Source of the DNA: Nitrosospira multiformis
GTDB taxonomy: Bacteria > Pseudomonadota > Gammaproteobacteria > Burkholderiales > Nitrosomonadaceae
DNA length: 60,314 bases
Direction: 5' to 3'
NCBI RefSeq assembly: GCF_003050865.1
Contig: NZ_QAOK01000021.1
Location: 1-60,314, forward strand
Within the stretch, counting starts at the first letter, position 1, and every line of letters begins with the position of its first letter. The position numbers and the translations under genes were made by a program. Shown in pieces: positions 54,879-60,314 of this stretch. The notes beneath the pieces are model-generated. The model had not been told where the DNA came from, searched no databases, and saw only the letters and a list, made by a program, of their open reading frames with translations.

Positions 54879-56690
54879 TTACGCCGCGCGAGCCGCTTTC
54901 CTGCGTTCGTGCTCCTGCAACAGGCGCTTGCGGATGCGAATGGTTTTAGGCGTAATCTCCACGAGTTCATCATCCGCGATGAATTCGATAGCCGATTCCA
55001 GGGTGAGCTGGATGGGCGGCGTCAGAACGACGGCTTCATCAGTTCCGGATGCCCGTATATTCGTGAGCTGCTTGCCTTTGATGGGGTTGACCACCAGATC
55101 GTTGTCGCGGCTGTGAATCCCGATCACCATTCCTTCATACAGACGCTCTCCCGGGCTGACAAACATGCGTCCACGTTCCTGCAATTTCCACAGGGCGTAC
55201 GCCACCGCTTCACCCTGCTCGGCGGATATTAGAACCCCATTGCGACGCGCAGTTATTTCAGGGCGCATGGGGGCGTATTCGTCGAATACATGACTCATGA
55301 GGCCCGTGCCCCGCGTCATGGTCAGGAATTCGGATTGAAAGCCGATCAGGCCACGGGCAGGAATGCGATAGTCGAGCCGCACCCTTCCCCGCTCATCGGA
55401 AACCATATCCTGCAGATCGCCGCGCCGCGCCCCCAGCGCCTCCATCACCGCACCCTGATGCGCTTCCTCAACATCAACCGTAAGCATCTCAAGGGGCTCA
55501 CATTTGACGCCGTCGATCTCGCGAACCACGACATGCGGCCGCGACACCGCCAGTTCATAGCCTTCGCGCCGCATATTCTCCAGCAGAATGGTGAGATGCA
55601 ACTCGCCCCGGCCCGAAACCAGGAAAGAGTCGGTATCCTTGGTTTCCTCCAATCTCATGGCAACATTGGTCAGCAATTCCTTTTCCAGGCGTTCGCGCAG
55701 TTGCCGGCTGGTTACAAATTTCCCTTCCTTTCCGGCAAAAGGTGAAGTATTCACCTGAAAATTCATCGTAAGCGTAGGCTCGTCGACTGCAAGCATGGGC
55801 AGTGCCTCAGGCTCGTCGATATCGGCAAGCGTCGCGCCGATACTCAACTCTTCGACGCCATTGATAAGGACAATGTCGCCCGCCAACGCCTCGCCAAGCT
55901 GGATCCGTTCGATGCCCCGGAATCCCAGAACCTGGTTGACCCTGGCTTTCTTCGGCGGGTTGCTCCCCGCCAGTACCATGACATCCTGGCCTGGTTTGAG
56001 CCGCCCACGGCTGATGCGGCCCACGCCAATGCGTCCCACAAAACTGGAATAGTCCAACGCACTGATCTGTAGTTGCAATGGACCATCGACATCCCCCGCC
56101 GGTGCTTTCACATGACTCAGGATCGTATCGAAAAGCGGGCGCATGTTGATGCCTGGCTGTTTCAGATCAAGCGTAGCGTAACCGTTGAGCGCCGAGGCAT
56201 ACACAACCGGAAAATCCAGTTGCTCTTCGCTCGCGCCCAGTTTGTCGAACAGATCGAAGGTCTGGTTTACCACCCAATCCGGCCGCGCTCCGGGCCGGTC
56301 CACCTTGTTGATGACAACGATCGGACGCAATCCCAGCGAAAGCGCTTTTCTGGTGACAAAGCGCGTCTGCGGCATCGGACCTTCCACCGCATCCACCAGC
56401 AGCAGCACTCCATCCACCATGGATAAGACACGCTCCACTTCACCCCCGAAATCGGCATGACCCGGCGTATCCACGATATTGATATGCACACCTTCGTAAT
56501 CGGCTGCGCAGTTCTTTGCAAGGATGGTGATGCCGCGCTCGCGCTCGATATCATTGGAGTCCATCACGCGTTCGGCGATGTGCTGGTGCGCGGCGAAGGA
56601 GCCGGCCTGATGCAGCAGTTTATCCACCAGTGTCGTCTTTCCATGATCGACGTGGGCAATTATGGCGATATTGCGCAGGGAGCGAGACAT
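54879..56690 (-). CDS. typA: Translational GTPase TypA/BipA
   Basis: Ribosome-associated GTPase involved in 50S assembly and stress adaptation. The 603-residue protein starts [20 protein letters not shown] with the P-loop and has [33 protein letters not shown] and [12 protein letters not shown], then the EF-G-like and BipA-specific C-terminal domains ([20 protein letters not shown]). It is a single gene; the 307 bp upstream contain a hairpin and the end of the HhH gene. Confidence 0.96.
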   Translation of the reverse strand: MSRSLRNIAIIAHVDHGKTTLVDKLLHQAGSFAAHQHIAERVMDSNDIERERGITILAKNCAADYEGVHINIVDTPGHADFGGEVERVLSMVDGVLLLVDAVEGPMPQTRFVTRKALSLGLRPIVVINKVDRPGARPDWVVNQTFDLFDKLGASEEQLDFPVVYASALNGYATLDLKQPGINMRPLFDTILSHVKAPAGDVDGPLQLQISALDYSSFVGRIGVGRISRGRLKPGQDVMVLAGSNPPKKARVNQVLGFRGIERIQLGEALAGDIVLINGVEELSIGATLADIDEPEALPMLAVDEPTLTMNFQVNTSPFAGKEGKFVTSRQLRERLEKELLTNVAMRLEETKDTDSFLVSGRGELHLTILLENMRREGYELAVSRPHVVVREIDGVKCEPLEMLTVDVEEAHQGAVMEALGARRGDLQDMVSDERGRVRLDYRIPARGLIGFQSEFLTMTRGTGLMSHVFDEYAPMRPEITARRNGVLISAEQGEAVAYALWKLQERGRMFVSPGERLYEGMVIGIHSRDNDLVVNPIKGKQLTNIRASGTDEAVVLTPPIQLTLESAIEFIADDELVEITPKTIRIRKRLLQEHERRKAARAA

Positions 56691-56997
56691 AAGGGATCGT
56701 AGGCTTACAATGGCAAAAGGGGCGGAATTATAACAGGTCGAGGAGTGACATGCATGCTGACATTGGAGTGCACATGAAGTTCCAGGGCATCACTATTCCT
56801 GGAAAATTTTCAAGCCTTGCATCCAGGTATAAAAAGCAGGCAGGAGATAAACAAAAACCCGCGCGAGCGGGTCTTTGTCAAGCAGCCACTGTGCCGGCAG
56901 TTTATGCCTTTCCGGTACAGCCACGCTCTACTGCCTGCCCCCGCTGGGAGCACCTCCATTATCCATCGCATTATCGCAATCTATTATTGCGGCAACA
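56691..56997. other. Spacer between typA and the HhH protein gene
   Basis: No gene is seen in these 307 bp. The stretch holds the hairpin at 56851-56878 and presumably the typA promoter near 56700-56760, where no convincing -35/-10 pair could be assigned. Confidence 0.4.
56851..56878 (-). terminator. Intrinsic terminator-like hairpin after the HhH gene
   Basis: ACCCGC (56857-56862) pairs with GCGGGT (56867-56872) around GCGA, extended by ACAAA / TTTGT with one mismatch. Read on the minus strand the second arm is followed by GGGTTTTTGT. It lies 120 bp past the HhH stop. Confidence 0.5.
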
Positions 56998-57297
56998 TTA
57001 CTTACCCGCTGGCTTTGCTCCCACCTTCAGAACGGTCGGTCCGGCGACTGAAACATCCTTGTAGAGCTGCTTCATATCCAGATAACGGGGATTGAGGCCG
57101 TCTACCTTTGTCAGGTCCTCCGCCGTCCTGAATTTGCCCGCCTTCGAGCGGTATTCGATAATTGCCCTGGCTTTGGCGGAAGTAATACCGCTCAAGGTCT
57201 GGAGTTCTTGCTGGGTAGCGGTATTGATATTGACGGCGGCATGAACACTGCCTGCGAAGATCAGCGGTGCTGAAATAATGATGAGCAGTTTGCGCAT
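56998..57297 (-). CDS. ComEA-like helix-hairpin-helix DNA-binding protein
   Basis: The 99-residue protein has a signal peptide (LLIIISAPLIFAGSVHA) and a ComEA-type HhH domain: VNINTATQQELQTLSGITSA, KARAIIEYRSKAGKFRTAED, LTKVDGL. Such proteins bind double-stranded DNA in the periplasm and can take part in transformation, but no other competence gene is adjacent. A glycine/lysine-poor C-terminal tail follows the domain. The identity of the domain is secure; the role in uptake is inferred. Confidence 0.88.
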   Translation of the reverse strand: MRKLLIIISAPLIFAGSVHAAVNINTATQQELQTLSGITSAKARAIIEYRSKAGKFRTAEDLTKVDGLNPRYLDMKQLYKDVSVAGPTVLKVGAKPAGK

Positions 57298-57433
57298 GGT
57301 TTTCTCCTCTTGGTATGAATGAACTGCGGTTGCACGACATTCGGGTGGATCGTCCGAATTTTTTCAACACCTCCCGATCCAGCGGGAGGCGGGTTTAAAC
57401 CGGTATTGATATTGGTGGCTTGCAGTGGGCCTC

Positions 57434-58321
57434 CTAGAAACCCATTCCAATGTAGCCACCTGCGGTCATGCCGTCGATCTTGATCCCGTCGTTTCTGCCA
57501 CTGGTCAGGTGATAGCGCCCGTCGATACCGACAAAGAGGTTTTTCCAGATCTGATAGTCGGCGCCGACACCGAACATGACGCCGGGGATCAATACCGTGA
57601 TGGACTCCGAGGGCGGACTTATCACATGGAGGCCGAGACCGGCGGGAATGATCCAGGGCCTGAAGCGGGAACCCTCGAAAAATTTGATCTTGGGTGCCGC
57701 CGTCAGGGTGAACTGGCTGACATTCACGCCCGAGCCGGGGGGAGGAAGTGCACTACCGGCTACCTTGCTGCCGAATTCCTTGTATTCGAACATGACTTCC
57801 GACAGGACACTGGTGTTTGGCAACAGACCCCAGACATCGTTTGTCAGATTGAAATCCAGCCCCGCGCCGATATACCAGGCATCCCGGTCCGCCTGCCCCC
57901 CTGCACCACCAGCTCCACCGCTTTGAATGGATACCCCATTACGAAGATCGTTGCTGCGCGCATAACCGCCGCGAAAAAACACCATATGGGCCTTTTGATC
58001 TGAAGTTCTTTCGAACGAGACCCCACTCTCTTCGATTTTCGCAATCTTTTGCGTGTCCACTGCCTGGCGTTTTTCTATCGACGTCGATTTCTGTTCGATC
58101 TGCATCAGCCTCTGCGCGTCCCGCGCAGATTCCGCTTTCACCTGCTCCAGCTCGTTCCGGACAGCTCTCAGGCTTGTCTCCAGCTGCCTGAGTTGTTGCT
58201 CCAATGCTTGAGTTCTCGCATCTTGGGCAGAAACCGGAGACGCAGCCACGGATATGACAATAGCAAGAGAAGCAGCAGAAACAACGGCAGTCGTTCGTCT
58301 CTTGTCAGAAAAATGCTTCAT
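57434..58321 (-). CDS. Outer-membrane beta-barrel protein with coiled-coil N-terminus
   Basis: The 295-residue product has a signal peptide (VSAASLAIVISVAASPVSAQ), a coiled coil (about residues 35-95, LEQQLRQLETSLRAVRNELE) and an eight- or ten-strand barrel with alternating aromatic strands (MVFFRGGYARSND, WYIGAGLDFNLTNDVWG, LFVGIDGRYHLT) ending in GGYIGMGF, a Phe-terminated barrel signature. A Gly-rich loop lies at about residues 135-143. The function is unknown. The coiled coil may tether the barrel to peptidoglycan or another partner. Confidence 0.75.
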   Translation of the reverse strand: MKHFSDKRRTTAVVSAASLAIVISVAASPVSAQDARTQALEQQLRQLETSLRAVRNELEQVKAESARDAQRLMQIEQKSTSIEKRQAVDTQKIAKIEESGVSFERTSDQKAHMVFFRGGYARSNDLRNGVSIQSGGAGGAGGQADRDAWYIGAGLDFNLTNDVWGLLPNTSVLSEVMFEYKEFGSKVAGSALPPPGSGVNVSQFTLTAAPKIKFFEGSRFRPWIIPAGLGLHVISPPSESITVLIPGVMFGVGADYQIWKNLFVGIDGRYHLTSGRNDGIKIDGMTAGGYIGMGF

Positions 58322-58877
58322 CTAATCTCCTCCATGGTTGTTGTTGAATTTTGCTGGTCCGCTTGCCGGAAACCATATCGCGAAAGCATGATATGTCCTG
58401 CCCCCCAAAAAAAAGCTGACAAATGTCATGTTCTGGTTTTTTTTCCGGAATCTCCATGTCATCAATTTTCTTCCCCGCCGCCTTTGGGTGACTGGATCAG
58501 GTACTCTTGAAGCTCTGCCGTCGCAAAACCCAATCATGCCGCCACCATCATGACAAAAAGATATCCGGGACCGGAACGAACCGAATGAGGCAGAAAAATG
58601 CTCTGCCTCGAAATGGGGCTTACAAATGGAAATCAAAACGGGAATCAAAAACGGAGAGCAGGAGAAGTGCAAGAGCTTTCGGGCGGGGGAGGGGATGACC
58701 CCGGAAACAGCCTCACCCAGGCAATCAACCTGGAATCAGCTTAAACAGACGGTGGAATTACCCCGTAGTATTGCCGGCGAATCAGGAACAGCGGAAAGAA
58801 GATGATCTCCCCGGAGAAGGGGGACCGGCACGCTCAGCTCTGCGAAACCCCAGCGGCTCTGCGTGGGTGACTTCACT
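58322..58877. other. Gene-poor stretch between the barrel gene and fnr
   Basis: This 556-bp stretch has a 116-codon open frame on the minus strand (58322-58672) without family features, and nothing else gene-like. Two short GC-rich hairpins are visible: CTCCCCGGAGAAGGGGGACC near 58808-58827 and CGGGCGGGG runs near 58680. The barrel gene promoter should lie close to 58322-58420. I assign no other element. Confidence 0.4.
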
Positions 58878-59660
58878 TCAGGAGTAAAGAGATGTGACGT
58901 TGGTTTGCCTCAAGGTTTTTTGGTTGGCAATCTGCTCAAGGCGTTTGATATCCTTGAGTTTGACATTACGGTATTCACTGCTGATGAGGCCGTCATCCTG
59001 GAACCGGGCAAATATGCGGCAGACTGTCTCCTCCGCGATGCCGAGATAATTACCGATATCGCTGCGGGACATGCACAAGGTGAATTCGGTGGCCGAACAA
59101 TGCCGCTTTTCAAATTGCCTGGACAAGTTGAGCAGGAAGATGGCAATCCGTTCCTCGGCATTGTGTTTGCCGAGCAGGAGCAGCAATTCCTGACCGTGAT
59201 GGATTTCGGCACTCATGATTTTGAGAATTTCATACTGAATGGCCGGGTCCTTCTTGGCCAGTTCTTCGAAACGCTCGACGGAAACTTCGCAAACCGAGGT
59301 CACTCCCAGCGCCCTCGCTTCGCATTTATGCTCCCGGTTACTGATGGCACTCAACCCCAGCAGTTCCCCGGCTGCATGAAAACCCATCACCTGAACCTGT
59401 CCATCCTCGGTGCTCACACAGGTTTTGACCGATCCGCCGCGGATGATATAGATATACTCCAGCGGCTGGCCCATACGGTAAAGCACTTCTCCACGCTTGA
59501 ACACCTGCTTCTTCTTTACCACCCGCTCAAGCAGGGATGAATAGCCAGTTTTGAGCCAGAGGGAGATACAAAGGTGATACGCCCCGCAATTCTTGCAATC
59601 ATTGGGTATATCCGCGTGCTCCGTGGAGGAAGGTATCAGCTTGAGTGTGTGTTTTGACAT
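58878..59660 (-). CDS. fnr: FNR-type oxygen-sensing regulator
   Basis: Crp/Fnr-family regulator with a complete [4Fe-4S] ligand set: C22, C25 and C31 in NDCKNCGAYHLC, and C113 in HKCEAR. The cyclic-nucleotide-like fold and the helix-turn-helix CMSRSDIGNYLGIAEETVCR (about residues 184-203) are FNR-typical and predict binding to TTGAT-N4-ATCAA sites. The start is set at ATG 59660 (MSKHTLKLIP), giving 260 residues; six residues upstream (from 59678) are possible. It lies 30 bp downstream of the Rrf2 gene in the same orientation, so the two are likely co-transcribed. Confidence 0.93.
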   Translation of the reverse strand: MSKHTLKLIPSSTEHADIPNDCKNCGAYHLCISLWLKTGYSSLLERVVKKKQVFKRGEVLYRMGQPLEYIYIIRGGSVKTCVSTEDGQVQVMGFHAAGELLGLSAISNREHKCEARALGVTSVCEVSVERFEELAKKDPAIQYEILKIMSAEIHHGQELLLLLGKHNAEERIAIFLLNLSRQFEKRHCSATEFTLCMSRSDIGNYLGIAEETVCRIFARFQDDGLISSEYRNVKLKDIKRLEQIANQKTLRQTNVTSLYS

Positions 59661-59690
59661 GTGAGAACCTGTAGGCAATAAATTGGATGA

Positions 59691-60161
59691 CTATGCCGGC
59701 AGCTCGATGTTGCCGAGAACCGCTCCGGGAAAATCCGTTAACTGATACTTGCCGCTTATCACCATCGCAGCCAGAGTATCCAGCGTCTGGCCTTGCAGAA
59801 GTTTCACGATTTCCTGCTTGATCGGCCACCATTTTGCGTGCATGGGACAAGCGGTGGTGTCGCTGCAAACTTTCAGCCCCAGAACGCAATCCTCGGTAAA
59901 TCCCGGACCCTCGGTGATCCTGACGATCTGCATCAGGTTAATCTTGTCGCTGCTTTCCCGCAAGCAGAACCCTCCCTGCTTTCCGCGAAAAGAATACAAA
60001 AGGTTGCCCTTGCATAACTCCTGCAGAATCTTTGCGAGATAAGTAGGCGGCGACCTCAGGCATTCCGCTATTGTGCGATTCAGCACGGCTACCCCGGGAG
60101 GCTGGGTTGCCATGTAGATAAGTGCCTGAATGGCATATTGGGTCGTACGCGAAAGAATCAT
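59691..60161 (-). CDS. Rrf2-family Fe-S transcriptional regulator (NsrR/IscR-like)
   Basis: The 156-residue protein has the N-terminal winged helix MILSRTTQYAIQALIYMATQ and SPPTYLAKILQELCKGNLLY, and the three cysteines that bind a cluster in this family at C92, C99 and C105 (DCVLGLKVCSDTTACPMH; IscR uses C92/C98/C104). Whether it senses NO (NsrR) or Fe-S supply (IscR) or something else cannot be told. Its place next to fnr and a terminal oxidase gene suggests control of respiration. A C-terminal extension of about 40 residues is present. Confidence 0.85.
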   Translation of the reverse strand: MILSRTTQYAIQALIYMATQPPGVAVLNRTIAECLRSPPTYLAKILQELCKGNLLYSFRGKQGGFCLRESSDKINLMQIVRITEGPGFTEDCVLGLKVCSDTTACPMHAKWWPIKQEIVKLLQGQTLDTLAAMVISGKYQLTDFPGAVLGNIELPA

Positions 60162-60218
60162 CGAGAACCCGAGAAAATACGGTGAATATTTAGAGAACTC
60201 TCTTTTTAAGGATAATTC

Positions 60219-60314
60219 CTATATCAGCCAGTATACAAATATGAACAGGCCCAGCCAGACGACGTCCACGAAGTGCCAGTACCAGGCGACGCCTTCAAAG
60301 CCGAAGTGATTCTC
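60219..60314 (-). CDS. Cytochrome c oxidase subunit III, C-terminal end (partial)
   Basis: Thirty-one residues and a TAG are visible, and the gene runs off the window edge. [20 protein letters not shown] followed by [10 protein letters not shown] is the last helix of heme-copper oxidase subunit III, with the conserved WYWHFVD motif. It is in the same orientation as, and 57 bp upstream of, the Rrf2 gene. Which oxidase type it belongs to (aa3 or other) cannot be decided from this end. Confidence 0.88.
   Translation of the reverse strand, partial: ENHFGFEGVAWYWHFVDVVWLGLFIFVYWLI

Noticed and set aside
1-60314. tRNA, rRNA or CRISPR arrays
   Set aside because: No cloverleaf-like GGTTCGAATCC segments, rRNA motifs or regularly spaced repeats were seen on either strand.

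Overview
The window looks like a chromosomal segment of a betaproteobacterium, most likely an ammonia oxidiser of the Nitrosospira type (inference, no search was run). The basis is a housekeeping block in a betaproteobacterial order (rpoE-rseA-rseB-mucD-grx-lepA-lepB-rnc-era-recO ... pdxJ-acpS-nagZ), a complete-looking FNR, an Rrf2 Fe-S regulator beside a heme-copper oxidase gene, a TIGR04073-type exosortase-associated protein, and a Pel exopolysaccharide operon. No tRNA, rRNA, CRISPR array or intact transposase was seen.

Layout. 1-6.0 kb: a three-gene RND efflux operon (adaptor, pump, outer-membrane factor) whose adaptor is preceded by a 44-codon relic of a second RND pump. 6.0-7.5 kb: a metallo-beta-lactamase-fold gene with a doubtful C-terminus and a gene-poor stretch with hairpins. 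7.5-18.7 kb: a tightly overlapping pelA-B-D-E-F-G operon with no pelC and a PelB that stops before the usual porin domain. 18.8-28 kb: ygfZ and a YgfX-like gene, a CysB-like regulator, an ABC exporter, a zinc-dependent phospholipase C-like gene with a lipoprotein, nadB, and a CDF metal exporter. 28.1-28.6 kb: a 16-cysteine copper-storage-like protein and a perfect 23-bp hairpin. 28.6-38.6 kb: the sigma-E envelope-stress operon, with a candidate autoregulatory promoter, running into lepA, lepB, rnc, era and recO.

38.5-41.3 kb holds a sulfide/persulfide detoxification locus that is visibly damaged. A persulfide-dioxygenase-like gene stands opposite a four-gene unit: two YeeE/YedE membrane genes (one with an in-frame amber codon), a BigR/SqrR-like ArsR repressor that needs a -1 frameshift exactly at an A AAA AAG slippery heptamer, and a sulfide:quinone-reductase-like gene cut to about 50 recognisable codons. 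41.3-47.5 kb: universal stress protein, DUF202 protein, pdxJ-acpS-nagZ, Hsp20 and a DUF4139 protein. 47.6-54.7 kb: a three-domain glycosyltransferase fusion, the TIGR04073 protein, a frameshifted small-molecule kinase, an unrecognised membrane-anchored protein, an RcnB-like protein and a DsbA-family protein. 54.9-60.3 kb: typA, a ComEA-like HhH protein, an outer-membrane barrel, fnr, an Rrf2 regulator and the end of a cytochrome oxidase subunit III gene that runs off the window.

The observations most worth following are the possible recoding of the sulfide sensor, the Pel operon without its usual outer-membrane exit, and a composite dispersed repeat present twice (about 36.5 and 52.5 kb) with one module inverted between the copies.
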